Assembly: GCA_027306785.1 (NCBI GenBank)
Contig: DAHUZB010000024.1
Span: forward strand, 1 to 64,000
Origin: Vulcanimicrobiota bacterium
Lineage (GTDB): Bacteria; Vulcanimicrobiota; Vulcanimicrobiia; Vulcanimicrobiales; Vulcanimicrobiaceae
Length of the DNA: 64,000 nt
Direction of reading: 5' to 3'
The notes under the pieces were generated by a model that was not told the DNA's origin, made no database searches, and was given only the letters and a program-made list of their open reading frames with translations. Every line of letters begins with the position of its first letter. The first letter of the stretch is position 1. Position numbers and translations under genes: made by a program. Shown in pieces: positions 41,711-50,844 of the stretch.

Positions 41711-41797
41711 ATGAGCCTGTCCGGAGAATGCGGACGGGATCGCGGCCTGGACACCTGTGCACGAAGGGTGGGGGCCGCGCGGAACCCGATCGATTGA
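41711..41797 (+). CDS. Possible 28-codon leader frame before flgF
   Basis: An ATG frame lies six bases after the sigma-28-like -10, starts MSLSGECGRDRG and ends ARNPID. Its TGA (41795-41797) is in the loop of a hairpin with arms GCGGAACC (41779-41786) and GGTTCCGC (41799-41806). Codon use is not distinctive and there is no Shine-Dalgarno. It may be a regulatory leader or chance. Confidence 0.25.
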   Translation: MSLSGECGRDRGLDTCARRVGAARNPID

Positions 41798-41855
41798 CGG
41801 TTCCGCACGCCGAGGGGCTCCCGCGGCACACCCGTTCGTGCGGAGGTTTTTTCTT

Positions 41856-42653
41856 TTGGTACGTGGCCTGTACACGGCGGCGAGCGGGGCGCTCGTAGCG
41901 CAAAGTATGGTCGACAACGTGGCGAACAACCTCGCCAACGTCAATACGACCGGCTTCAAGCAGACGCTGCTGCAGATCGAGTCGGCACCGACGCTCGACA
42001 TCTACCGCATTCAGACCGATCCCGGCAAGGTTGCGGGCAAGGCACTTCCGGGCGTGCCCACGGCGCAGTACGTCGGGCGGCTCGGCACCGGTTCGTGGAT
42101 CTACGATACGCCGACGAGCTACCGTCAAGGCGCGCTCCAGTCGACCGGGAACCCGCTCGACCTCGCGATCTCCGGCACGCAGAACGCGTTTTTCGCGGTC
42201 GCGACGCCGAACGGCGTGCGCTACACGCGCAACGGCGAATTCGTGAAGGATGCGCAGGGCGTGCTGCGGACGCAGGACGGCAATGCGGTGCTCTCCACGC
42301 AAGGGCAGCCGATCACCCTGCAAGATCAGGGCGACGTGCAGATCGCGACCGACGGGACCGTCTCGCAGAACGGGCAGCGCGTCGCGCAGTTGGAGATCAC
42401 GGCGTTCGGCAGTCTCGCCAACCTCCGCCCCGAGGGTGCGAACAATTACGCCGTAACCGGCAACGCCGCGCCCGGCCCCGCGCTCGGCGCGAGCGTGCAA
42501 CAAGGTTATCTCGAGAAGAGCAACGCCAACGTCATTCGCTCGATGGTCGATCTGATCACCGCGGAACGCTGGTTCGACGCGAACGAGAAATCGGTCAAAA
42601 CCCAAGACGACGCAACGCAACAGGCGATCATGCAAGTCGCCAAATCGCAATAG
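41856..42653 (+). CDS. flgF: Flagellar hook-basal body protein FlgF-like (proximal distal-rod type)
   Basis: A FlgF/FlgG-type rod protein of 265 aa. The start is TTG at 41856, nine bases after GGAGG, giving the usual beginning (MVRGLYTAASGALVAQ). The rod helix is NVANNLANVNTTGFK; TGNPLDLAISGTQNAFFAV and NVIRSMVDLITAERWFDANEKSVKTQDD close the protein. The next gene encodes the longer-related FlgG. The frame is open upstream, but it is not coding there. Confidence 0.88.
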   Translation: MVRGLYTAASGALVAQSMVDNVANNLANVNTTGFKQTLLQIESAPTLDIYRIQTDPGKVAGKALPGVPTAQYVGRLGTGSWIYDTPTSYRQGALQSTGNPLDLAISGTQNAFFAVATPNGVRYTRNGEFVKDAQGVLRTQDGNAVLSTQGQPITLQDQGDVQIATDGTVSQNGQRVAQLEITAFGSLANLRPEGANNYAVTGNAAPGPALGASVQQGYLEKSNANVIRSMVDLITAERWFDANEKSVKTQDDATQQAIMQVAKSQ

Positions 42654-42668
42654 GAGCGGTAGCCCACG

Positions 42669-43463
42669 ATGATGCGAGCACTCTACACTGCGGCAAGCGG
42701 CATGATCGCCCAGCAGTACAACATGGACACGATCTCCAACAACCTCGCGAACGTCAACACGACGGGGTTCAAGGGCAATCAAGCCCGCTTCCAGGATCTG
42801 GTGTACCAGCAGATTCAAGCGCCGGGCACGCCGGTCGGGGCCTCGCTCGTGCCGGTCGGCCAGCAGGTCGGTCTCGGCGTCAAGGTGGCCTCCTCGGAGA
42901 AGATCTTCACGCAAGGCTCGCTGATTCAGACGAGCAACCCGCTCGATGTCGCGATCGAAGGCGACGGGTTTTTCCAGATCACGATGCCCGACGGCACCAC
43001 CGGCTACACGCGCGACGGCGGATTCAAAGAGGATGCGAACGGCTCGCTCGTGACCGCGAACGGCTACTTTCTGCAACCGCAGATCACGATTCCGCAGAAC
43101 GCGATCGCGGTTTCGATCGGTCAGGACGGCACGGTCTCCGCACAGGTACCGGGCAGTTCGCAGCCGCAGACGCTCGGACAGATCCAACTCGCGCGCTTCG
43201 TGAACCCCGCCGGACTCTCGCCGATCGGCGGCAACAATATCTACACGCAGACCGCCGCGAGCGGCCCGCCCATCGTTACCACGCCGGGACTCAACGGCGC
43301 CGGGAATCTTCAGGGCGGATTCCTCGAGAACTCCAACGTGCAGGTCGTCAACGAGATCGTGAACATGATCGTCGCGCAGCGCGCGTACGAAGCGAACTCG
43401 AAGTCGATCGGCGCCGCGGATCAGATGATCGCGACCGCCGTGAACCTCTCGCCGTTCCAATAA
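42669..43463 (+). CDS. flgG: Flagellar distal rod protein FlgG
   Basis: FlgG (264 aa) forms the distal rod. It begins MMRALYTAASGMIAQQYNMDTISNNLANVNTTGFKGNQARFQDLVYQ, the FlgG-specific version of the rod helix, and ends VQVVNEIVNMIVAQRAYEANSKSIGAADQMI. AGGAGCGG lies upstream of the ATG. Length matches FlgG (about 260 aa). Confidence 0.96.
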   Translation: MMRALYTAASGMIAQQYNMDTISNNLANVNTTGFKGNQARFQDLVYQQIQAPGTPVGASLVPVGQQVGLGVKVASSEKIFTQGSLIQTSNPLDVAIEGDGFFQITMPDGTTGYTRDGGFKEDANGSLVTANGYFLQPQITIPQNAIAVSIGQDGTVSAQVPGSSQPQTLGQIQLARFVNPAGLSPIGGNNIYTQTAASGPPIVTTPGLNGAGNLQGGFLENSNVQVVNEIVNMIVAQRAYEANSKSIGAADQMIATAVNLSPFQ

Positions 43464-43470
43464 GGCAACG

Positions 43471-44199
43471 ATGAACGTGATGCGCAACGCCGCTCTCGCC
43501 GCCGCCCTCGTGCTCGCCGTGCTCGCTTCCGGCGGGCCGACGGTCGCGCGCGCGCAGACGGCGACGCAGCGCATCGCGGGTCCACGGTTGGAAGCGCTCG
43601 CGAAGCCGGCGCTCGCGCGCGTGCATCTCGGCGGCGACGCCGAGCTGCAGCGCGCGTTCGCCGTGCCGGATCAAATCGTCCCCGCGGGCACGCTCTCGCT
43701 CGAGGTCGGTTCGGCGATTCCGACGCCCGCCTACGTGAACGTGCCGATCACGATCGACGTGAACGGACGTTTCATCCGTCAGATATTCGTCGGTTACCGC
43801 GTGCAGCGCTTCGTGCGCACCGCGGTCGCCGCGCACGACCTCGTGCCGGGGAGCGTGTTGACCGCGAGCGACGTCAAGATGGCGCGCGTTCCGTGGACGG
43901 GGCAGCGCACGAACGGCACGAACGTGCTGGTCGGCCGCAAGATTCTCGCGGCGGTGCGTGCGGGTTCACCGATCGCGATCGAGGCGACCCAGGTCAACCA
44001 GATCGTCAAACCCGGTGCGACGGTCGTGATGATCGTTCGCGACGGCGGCGTGGCCGTGGTTGCCGATGTGGTCGCCCGCACGGGAGGCGGCCTCGGCGAC
44101 AACGTCTCGGTTTACAATCCGCAAACGAATAAATCGCTCTCGGGCACGGTGATCGGGCCCGACCGCGTCGAACTCAACCTCTCGGGAGACGCACCGTGA
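43471..44199 (+). CDS. flgA: Flagellar P-ring assembly chaperone FlgA
   Basis: FlgA (242 aa), periplasmic. A signal peptide (MNVMRNAALAAALVLAVLASGGPTVARA) is present and the C-terminal half is an SAF-like domain: RTAVAAHDLVPGSVLTASDVKM, GRKILAAVRAGSPI, VKPGATVVMIVRDGGVAVVADVVAR and NKSLSGTVIGPDRVEL. It assists assembly of the FlgI ring. Its end overlaps flgH by 4 bp. Confidence 0.92.
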   Translation: MNVMRNAALAAALVLAVLASGGPTVARAQTATQRIAGPRLEALAKPALARVHLGGDAELQRAFAVPDQIVPAGTLSLEVGSAIPTPAYVNVPITIDVNGRFIRQIFVGYRVQRFVRTAVAAHDLVPGSVLTASDVKMARVPWTGQRTNGTNVLVGRKILAAVRAGSPIAIEATQVNQIVKPGATVVMIVRDGGVAVVADVVARTGGGLGDNVSVYNPQTNKSLSGTVIGPDRVELNLSGDAP

Positions 44200-44789
44200 G
44201 AACGATTCTAACCATCGCCGCCTGCGCGGCTCTGCTCGTACCGATCGCCGCAAGCGCGGATACGCTCTACGTCGCCGCGCCGCCGCCCGCCGGTCCGGGG
44301 CATCCGCTGCGCCTCGGCCCGGATCACCGCGCCGAGCAGATCGGTGATCTCGTCTACGTGCAGTTCGATTTCGCCGCGGCGAATTCACACTCGAACAACT
44401 ATCAGTCGAACAAGCAGGGCAACCTCAACGGCGGCAATGGCGTCGGTATCTTCGGCCTGCCGCTCGTTCGTCTCTCGAACAGCGTCGCGGGCCAGTCGAC
44501 GACCACGACCGCGCAGAGCGCGAGCGGCGCCGATTCCTTCACCTCGACGATGATGGCGACCGTCACCGGCGTGCTGCCGAGCGGCGCGCTCGAGATCGCG
44601 GGCGATCAGGGCGTGACGATCAACGGTCGGGCGCAGACGCTGCATATCACGGGGACGATCCGCCCCGAGGATATCGACAATACCGACACGATCCTCTCCT
44701 CGCGCGTGGCGAACGTGCACGCGGACTTCAAGGGGAACAATCAGAAGAACAAGGGTCTGCTCTCGCGGATTCTGAGCTGGCTCTTCTAG
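44196..44789 (+). CDS. flgH: Flagellar L-ring protein FlgH
   Basis: FlgH (197 aa), outer-membrane ring of the flagellum. VGDLVYVQFDF-like start of the mature region, then SNKQGNLNGGNG, FTSTMMATVTGVLPSGALEIAGDQGVTINGRAQTLHITGTIRPEDIDNTDTILSSRVANVHADFKG is the conserved half. The signal peptide ends ASA, and no lipobox cysteine is found at a normal distance, unlike classical FlgH. Start GTG in an overlap with flgA. Confidence 0.92.
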   Translation: MRTILTIAACAALLVPIAASADTLYVAAPPPAGPGHPLRLGPDHRAEQIGDLVYVQFDFAAANSHSNNYQSNKQGNLNGGNGVGIFGLPLVRLSNSVAGQSTTTTAQSASGADSFTSTMMATVTGVLPSGALEIAGDQGVTINGRAQTLHITGTIRPEDIDNTDTILSSRVANVHADFKGNNQKNKGLLSRILSWLF

Positions 44790-44799
44790 GAAACGAACG

Positions 44800-45933
44800 A
44801 TGACGCGTACGACGACGATGTTCAAGGCAATGGCGGCTCTGCTGCTCGCGATGCTCTTCGCGGGCGCGCCGTCGTTTGCGCAGGGCACCGGCAACACCGT
44901 CTACGTGAAAGACATCGCGCACGTGCAGGGCGTGACCGGCAACCAGTTGGTCGGGTATGGCGTCGTGGTCGGCCTTCAGGGTACCGGTGACAGCACCTCG
45001 GTGATCTTCACCAGCCAGACGATCCAGAATATTCTGCAGTCGTTCGGATTGGCCGTCTCGCAGCAGGCGGTGCGCACGCGCGATGTCGCCGCGGTCATCG
45101 TCACGGCGACGCTGCCGCCGTTTGCGCACTCGGGCGATAACGTCGATGTAGATGTCTCCGCCATGGGCGATGCGACGAGCCTGCAGGGCGGCACGCTCGT
45201 GCTCACGGAGCTGCGCGCGGCCAACAACCTCGTCTATGCGACGGCGCAGGGGCCGGTCTCGGTGGGCGGATTCGTCGCCGGGTTCTCCGGTTCGTCGATC
45301 AACAAGAACTACACCGGTGCCGGACGCATTCCGAACGGCGCCGTGATCGCCCGGAACATGATTACGCCGCTCACCAACGGACAGAACGCGTTCAACTACG
45401 TGCTGACCACGCCCGATTACAAGACGGCGGCGAACCTCGCCGAGGTGCTCAACGCGCGGTTCGGCGCGCGCACCGCGCAGGCGCGCGATGCCGAGACCGT
45501 GCACGTGACGCTGCCGCCCGCGTACGACGGCAACCCGGTGCAGTTCCTCGCCGACGCGGACGATCTGCCGGTTCGTCAGAACGAGATCGCGAAGGTGGTG
45601 ATGAACGAGCGCACCGGTACGATCGTCTTCGGCGGTGACATCAAGCTCGCTCCCTGCGCGATCGCGCACGGCGACCTCACGATCACGATCGCGACGCAGA
45701 ATCAAGTCTCGCAGCCCAACCCGCTCGCAAGCGGTCAAACGGCGCTGCAGCAGAATTCCACGATCAAGGCGAGCGAACGGGGACATCAGCTCACGTTCAT
45801 CGCGGGAGCGACCACGCTCTCGTCGGTAGTACGCGCGCTCAACGTTCTCGGCGTCTCGCCGCGCGATCTGATCGCGATCGTGCAGGCGCTGCGCTCCGCG
45901 GGCTCGCTGCAAGCCGACCTGGAGATGATCTGA
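44800..45933 (+). CDS. flgI: Flagellar P-ring protein FlgI
   Basis: FlgI (377 aa), periplasmic ring around the rod. A signal peptide ends near FAQG, followed by VKDIAHVQGVTGNQLVGYGVVVGLQGTGDS, the FlgI hallmark. NVDVDVSAMGDATSLQGGTLVLTELRAAN and the C-terminal VVRALNVLGVSPRDLIAIVQALRSAGSLQADLEMI are further signature blocks. Its presence with flgH shows a diderm envelope. Confidence 0.97.
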   Translation: MTRTTTMFKAMAALLLAMLFAGAPSFAQGTGNTVYVKDIAHVQGVTGNQLVGYGVVVGLQGTGDSTSVIFTSQTIQNILQSFGLAVSQQAVRTRDVAAVIVTATLPPFAHSGDNVDVDVSAMGDATSLQGGTLVLTELRAANNLVYATAQGPVSVGGFVAGFSGSSINKNYTGAGRIPNGAVIARNMITPLTNGQNAFNYVLTTPDYKTAANLAEVLNARFGARTAQARDAETVHVTLPPAYDGNPVQFLADADDLPVRQNEIAKVVMNERTGTIVFGGDIKLAPCAIAHGDLTITIATQNQVSQPNPLASGQTALQQNSTIKASERGHQLTFIAGATTLSSVVRALNVLGVSPRDLIAIVQALRSAGSLQADLEMI

Positions 45934-45935
45934 AG

Positions 45936-46283
45936 ATGGCGGATTCGTTGAACGTCGGGAAGGCGCAGCAGCCGCAGCTGACCCCGGATCAGCAGCAGGC
46001 GCTCGCACGTCTCCATCAGGCGGCGACGGCGCTCGAAGGCGTCTTCATGCAGATGGTGCTGAGCGCGATGCAGGACACGGTGCCGAAGGATTCGATCTTC
46101 GGCAAGGAGTCCGCGTCGGAGCAGACGTGGCAGAGCATGCTCACCGATCAGCGCGCGCAAGCGATGTCCAAAAGCGGCGGCTTCGGTATCGCCAAGGCTC
46201 TCGAGGAGCAGTTGCGCAGCCAAGTGCTCGCCGACGCGAAGCACGAGGCGCACGTCGACGTCGAACGGAGGGTCGAGCCGTGA
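45936..46283 (+). CDS. flgJ: Rod-binding protein FlgJ (N-terminal domain only)
   Basis: A protein of 115 aa matching the FlgJ N-terminal rod-capping domain: LHQAATALEGVFMQMVLSAMQDTVPKDSIFGKESASEQTWQSMLTDQRAQAMSKSGGFGIAKALEEQL. The peptidoglycan hydrolase domain of enterobacterial FlgJ is absent, as in many phyla, so another hydrolase must open the wall. The 3' end overlaps flgN by 4 bp (GTGA). Confidence 0.9.
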   Translation: MADSLNVGKAQQPQLTPDQQQALARLHQAATALEGVFMQMVLSAMQDTVPKDSIFGKESASEQTWQSMLTDQRAQAMSKSGGFGIAKALEEQLRSQVLADAKHEAHVDVERRVEP

Positions 46284-46759
46284 ACGATTCTTGGGAGACT
46301 TTCGCAGCGGTGCTGCAGGACGAATCGGCGCATCTCGCGCGTCTGCACGCGGCGGCTCAGCGCCTCACCAAGGCGCTCGTCACGAACGAGCTCGACGAGA
46401 TATCCGCGTCCGAACGCGCGCTCGACGAGGCGCGCAGTGCGTATCAGGCCGCCTCGGGCAAGCGCCGCGGCATGCAAGTCCGCGGATTCGGAAACCTGAC
46501 GCTGCGCCAAGTCTGCGCGTATGCGCCCCGCAACCTGTGGCCGACGTTCAACCAGCGCATCGCCGAACTGACCACGACCTCGATCGCGCTCGGCATCACG
46601 AACAATAACAACAAGTCGCTGATCATGAGCGGGATGCAGCGCCTGATGAAGGTGACTGCGGCGCTCCAAGCCGCGGCGAGTGACGGGCCGCGCACCTACC
46701 GGCGTCGCGGCATCGTGCCGCCGCCCTCCAATAGCGTTTTGGTGAGCAGTAAGGCATGA
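46280..46759 (+). CDS. flgN: FlgN-like chaperone of hook-associated proteins
   Basis: A helical protein of 159 aa, from the GTG at 46280. LQDESAHLARLHAAAQRLTKALVTNELDEISASERALDEARSAYQ is a FlgN-type N-terminus. It precedes flgK and flgL, the export clients of FlgN, and follows flgJ, which is the standard gene order. Sequence conservation in this family is low, so the call leans on position as well as on pattern. It overlaps flgK by 4 bp. Confidence 0.75.
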   Translation: MNDSWETFAAVLQDESAHLARLHAAAQRLTKALVTNELDEISASERALDEARSAYQAASGKRRGMQVRGFGNLTLRQVCAYAPRNLWPTFNQRIAELTTTSIALGITNNNNKSLIMSGMQRLMKVTAALQAAASDGPRTYRRRGIVPPPSNSVLVSSKA

Positions 46760-48915
46760 GCAGTTTCTTTCCGCAAGGTACGTTCTTCGGGCTCGACATG
46801 ATGTCGACGTCGCTGCAGGCGTTCTCGGTCGCCGAGAACGTGACGAGCGACAATATCTCTAACGTCAATACGCCCGGAGCGTCGCGCCAGCAGGTCGTCT
46901 TCACGGAGGCGCCGCCGATCGCGGGCTCCCCGTTCATGGCGACGCATATCGCGGGTACGGCGGGCGAAGGCGCGACGGTCGCGCAGATCCAGCGGATCCA
47001 CTCGGATGCCTACGACTCGCTCTTTCGCGGCGCATCGTCGTCGCAAAATTTCTATTCGACGCAGCAGAGCGCGCTGCAGGCGCTCCAGGCGCAACTCGGC
47101 GATCCCAACGCCGGGATCGCCACGCAGTTCTCGGCCTTCCAGACCGCGATCTCGCAATTGGTCTCGCAGGCGGGAAGCGGCAATCCGAGCGCCGCGCGCG
47201 CGAACGTGCTGACCCAGGCCCAAGCGCTTGCGACCGCGCTCGGTAACGGTGCGAGCGCGATCACGACGGCGAAGGCGCAGGCGCTCCAGCAGGGCTCGGC
47301 ACTCGTGACGAAAGTCAACGGGATCCTCGATCAGATCGGTGCGCTCAACGGGCAGATTCGCGCCTCGACGGCGGTCGGCGACAACCCGAACACCTTCTCG
47401 GATCAGCGCGACTACCTGATCGATCAGCTCTCGCAGTACGTCTCGACGCAAACCTCGATTCAGAGCGACGGCTCGACGCTCGTCACGGTCAACGGTCAGG
47501 CATTGGTCACCGATCAGGTGGTCTATCACCTCGCCGATCCGGTCGTGGGGCAAGCCGCCAACGGCACGCCGACCTTCAAGGTTGATTTCGCGACCACGCC
47601 GCCCGCCGCGACGAATGCGCCGGGTGTTCCGCTCGGCAGCGGTCAGTTGGCCGCGTTACAGGATCTCTACAACAATAAACTCTCGGTCTACGGCACGCAG
47701 CTCGATCAGTTCGCCTCCTCGCTCTCGAACGAAGTGAATCGCATCACGCAGAGCTCGTACGATCAGAACGGTCAGCCCGGTACGGCGCTCTTTCAGCCGG
47801 TGGTCGCGTCGCTGCCGATCACGGCGGGCAACATCAAGGTCGGCATCACCGATCCTTCGCAGCTCCCGGTCGCGCTCGCATCCACGAGCGCCGGTTCGCT
47901 CGTCGCTCCGCTCAACTCGGCGAACAATAGCGTGGATACCTCGCAGCAGCTCACCGGCAACACGTCGCTCGCCAATCCGCCGGCGGCCGCCCTGGCCGGG
48001 ACACTGACGATCAGCGTCGACGGCATCACGCAGAATTTTACGTACAACACCGGCGCGGGCGGCAACGCCGACACGATCGATCACTTCGTCTCGAGCTTCA
48101 ACGCCGGTCATTACGGCGTGACCGCTTCATTCGATGCGACTTCGCAGCGCATCGTCTTCACGCGCGACCCGTCGAACGAAGATCTGGTCCTGCGCGGAGC
48201 GCAGCAGGCCAATCCGTCGACCCCGAGTTTCACGATCTCGGACTCGAATTTCACCGCGGGCGCTCCGGCATCGTCGCTGATCGGCGTGCTCGGCGGCACG
48301 AACCTCAACGGCGTGCAGCAAAACGCCTCGAACGCGTTTGCCGCAAGCGATAACGGCGGCGCCAACGCGATCGTCAACATGTTTCAAAACAACGTGGGCG
48401 TGCCCGCGCTCGAAACGCAGGGCACCGCCGCCGTCGCGGCGGGCTCTACGGTGACGGTTGCGCTGCCCTCGGGCGTGAATAACGTGCAGGTCGGACAGGT
48501 GCTCACCCTCGATGCGCAGCCGAACGGCGCCGCGCCGCAGGAGAACGTGGTGGTCTCGGCCATCAGTCTCAACCCGACGACGGGCATCGAGTCGATTACC
48601 TTCACCACCGCGAATGCGCACGCGGCGAATTACTCGATCGCGAGCGCGCAGGTGCAGACCCTGCAGCAGTTCTACGGACAGACGATCACGCAGGTCGGCC
48701 TCGACACGCAGTCGGCGATCACGGGCACGAGCACGCAGACGTCGCTCGCGCAGAACATCAACAACGTGCGGCAGAGCATCTCGGGAATCAATATCGACGA
48801 AGAGACGCAGAATCTGGTGAAGTACCAGAACGCCTACCAGGCGGCGGCAAAAACGATCGCGACGCTGAATCAACTCTTGGGCGTCGTGATCAATAACCTG
48901 GGTGTCGGACAGTAA
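46756..48915 (+). CDS. flgK: Hook-associated protein 1 FlgK
   Basis: FlgK (719 aa), the first hook-filament junction protein. The N-terminal rod-like helix (LDMMSTSLQAFSVAENVTSDNISNVNTPGASRQQVVF) and C-terminal GINIDEETQNLVKYQNAYQAAAKTIATLNQLLGVVINNL are the paired signature helices. The central part holds a large domain of about 400 residues, so the protein is longer than the 550 aa of E. coli FlgK. The ATG lies in a 4-bp overlap with flgN. Confidence 0.95.
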   Translation: MSSFFPQGTFFGLDMMSTSLQAFSVAENVTSDNISNVNTPGASRQQVVFTEAPPIAGSPFMATHIAGTAGEGATVAQIQRIHSDAYDSLFRGASSSQNFYSTQQSALQALQAQLGDPNAGIATQFSAFQTAISQLVSQAGSGNPSAARANVLTQAQALATALGNGASAITTAKAQALQQGSALVTKVNGILDQIGALNGQIRASTAVGDNPNTFSDQRDYLIDQLSQYVSTQTSIQSDGSTLVTVNGQALVTDQVVYHLADPVVGQAANGTPTFKVDFATTPPAATNAPGVPLGSGQLAALQDLYNNKLSVYGTQLDQFASSLSNEVNRITQSSYDQNGQPGTALFQPVVASLPITAGNIKVGITDPSQLPVALASTSAGSLVAPLNSANNSVDTSQQLTGNTSLANPPAAALAGTLTISVDGITQNFTYNTGAGGNADTIDHFVSSFNAGHYGVTASFDATSQRIVFTRDPSNEDLVLRGAQQANPSTPSFTISDSNFTAGAPASSLIGVLGGTNLNGVQQNASNAFAASDNGGANAIVNMFQNNVGVPALETQGTAAVAAGSTVTVALPSGVNNVQVGQVLTLDAQPNGAAPQENVVVSAISLNPTTGIESITFTTANAHAANYSIASAQVQTLQQFYGQTITQVGLDTQSAITGTSTQTSLAQNINNVRQSISGINIDEETQNLVKYQNAYQAAAKTIATLNQLLGVVINNLGVGQ

Positions 48916-48927
48916 GGAGACGAACCG

Positions 48928-50247
48928 ATGCGCATCGCAACTTCGACCGTGTATGATAATCAGTCGACCTCGATCGATAATCTGTACGCGACGTATCAGC
49001 AGGAAGGCCAGCAGCTCTCGACCGGCAAGTCGTTGAACGTGCCGTCGGATAATCCGACCGTCATCGCGCAAGATATCGCGGTACGTAACGACAACAGCGT
49101 GACGACGCAGGTCGAGAAGAACCTGACCGATCTGAACAATCAGCTCACCGCGGTCGACGGCTCGCTCTCCAGCCTCACGAACATTCTGCAGAGCGCGCGC
49201 AGCCTGGCGATCGAAGGGGCGAGCGATACGATCAACCCGAGTCAGCGCACGGCGATCGCGGCCCAGGTCGATCAGCTGCTGCAAGAGACGGTCGGTCTCG
49301 CCAACACGCAGTATGCGGGCAAGTACGTCTTCGCCGGAACGGCGGTTCCGACGTCGCAGCAGCTCGTGCAGGGCGTCGGTAGCCCGATCACGAGCGTGAC
49401 GTCGCAAGGCAACATCGTGCAGCAGACGCAGCAGTTGCCGAACGGGCAGACCGTCGCGACCGGGGTCACGCTTCAGCAGGCATTCAATTACGGCGCCGCC
49501 GACGGTTCCCCCGATGTATTCCAAACGCTGATCAATCTGCGCGACACGCTCTCGAAGGGATCGGTCGTCGATCAGAGCCAGCAGGCGCTCAATCTCGCGG
49601 GACAGGCGATCTCCGGGACGACGACGATCGCGGCGCTCTCGAGCGGTGCCGTGCCGCAGTTGATCGCGACGCCGCTCGTCCCCGACTCGAGCGGCAACAT
49701 CACGATCAACGTCGCGAACGGCGTCAACGCGAACGGCGTGAACGTAACCTTGCTACCGACCGACACGATCACGAGCGCGCTCGCAAAGATCAATACGGCG
49801 GTCAATCCGCTGGGCATCTCGGCGAGTTTCAACGCGAAGACGCAGAAGTTCGCATTCACCAGCACGGCGAACCCGCCCGCGACCTTCGAGATCCAGAATG
49901 TGCCGAGCGCGGGCGCGACCACTAGCGGCAACTTCGTCGCCGCCTTCGACCTGACGCAGCAGGCGACGGTCACGAGCGACCTCTCGACGCAGATCGGTGA
50001 CATCGACCACGTGCTGCAAGTGGCGCTCAACGCCCGTGCGGTCGTCGGCTCCACCCTGCAGGGCGTCCAGAGTCTGAGCAGCCAAGCCAATTCTCAGGTC
50101 CTTAACGACACGACGGTACAGTCGGGCCTGGAAGATACCGATATTGCTAAGGTGACGTCGCAGTTCTCGCAGACCCAGACGGTCCTGCAGGCGGCGTATG
50201 CGACGACCGCGCGTCTTGAAGGCAAGACGCTGTTCGATTACCTGTAA
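48928..50247 (+). CDS. flgL: Hook-associated protein 3 FlgL
   Basis: FlgL (439 aa), second junction protein. MRIATSTVYDNQSTSIDNLYATYQQEGQQLSTGKSLNVPSDNPTVIAQDIAV is the classic N-terminus and VTSQFSQTQTVLQAAYATTARLEGKTLFDYL the classic C-terminus. AAGGAGACGAACC lies just upstream. Its length exceeds that of E. coli FlgL (317 aa), through an enlarged central region. A fliW gene begins 19 bp later. Confidence 0.94.
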   Translation: MRIATSTVYDNQSTSIDNLYATYQQEGQQLSTGKSLNVPSDNPTVIAQDIAVRNDNSVTTQVEKNLTDLNNQLTAVDGSLSSLTNILQSARSLAIEGASDTINPSQRTAIAAQVDQLLQETVGLANTQYAGKYVFAGTAVPTSQQLVQGVGSPITSVTSQGNIVQQTQQLPNGQTVATGVTLQQAFNYGAADGSPDVFQTLINLRDTLSKGSVVDQSQQALNLAGQAISGTTTIAALSSGAVPQLIATPLVPDSSGNITINVANGVNANGVNVTLLPTDTITSALAKINTAVNPLGISASFNAKTQKFAFTSTANPPATFEIQNVPSAGATTSGNFVAAFDLTQQATVTSDLSTQIGDIDHVLQVALNARAVVGSTLQGVQSLSSQANSQVLNDTTVQSGLEDTDIAKVTSQFSQTQTVLQAAYATTARLEGKTLFDYL

Positions 50248-50266
50248 ACTTGCACCGAAGGGTGAG

Positions 50267-50761
50267 ATGAGCGCACCGATGGAGACCGAGATGGACGCAA
50301 CGCAGACGGGGACGATGGAGTTTCCGCGGTTCGGCGAGTGTACGTATGCCGAGGCCGACGTCATCGAGTTCCCGTGGGGACTGCCCGGGTTTCCGAACCT
50401 GCGGCGTTGGCTTGCCCTGACCGTCGAGACCCAGAACAGCTTCGTCTGGCTACAGAGCTTGGACGACGTGAACGTCGCGCTGCCGACGGCCGATCCGTAC
50501 CTGATCTTCGAGGATTACGACCCGAAGCTGCCGCCCTACGCGGTCGCGGCGCTCGGGATCGAAGGGCCGGCCGACTTCACCCTGCTCTGCGTGGTGGTGG
50601 TTACCGAAGCCGCCCACGAGATGACGATGAACCTCTTCGCGCCCATCGTCGTAAACCTGCGCACCCGCAAGGCACGCCAGATCGTGCTCGAAAACTCCGG
50701 GTTCTCGGTCAAGCAACCGATCCCGCGCAAGGCCGAGGCCGCCGAACCCGCGGCCGGGTAG
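50267..50761 (+). CDS. fliW: Flagellar assembly factor FliW
   Basis: FliW (164 aa) binds flagellin and, when free, binds CsrA to relieve repression of flagellin translation. FGECTYAEADVIEFPWGLPGFPNLRRWLAL, SFVWLQSLDDVNVALPTADPYLIFEDYDPKLP and MNLFAPIVVNLRTRKARQIVLENSGF are all family blocks. I take the ATG at 50267, with AAGGGTGAG upstream; later in-frame ATGs at 50279 and 50291 would trim the N-terminus. csrA follows 83 bp later. Confidence 0.95.
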   Translation: MSAPMETEMDATQTGTMEFPRFGECTYAEADVIEFPWGLPGFPNLRRWLALTVETQNSFVWLQSLDDVNVALPTADPYLIFEDYDPKLPPYAVAALGIEGPADFTLLCVVVVTEAAHEMTMNLFAPIVVNLRTRKARQIVLENSGFSVKQPIPRKAEAAEPAAG

Positions 50762-50844
50762 GCTCCGGGAGAAGAGGAAGGGCCGAGCGTACGGCCTAAG
50801 CTCTTCGGCGACGGCACGATGCCGTCTGCCACGGAGGGCCGCCA

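Noticed and set aside
41695-41898. 67-codon frame across the fliE-flgF spacer
   Set aside because: Frame runs through the promoter and flgF start in another frame with no domain or Shine-Dalgarno.
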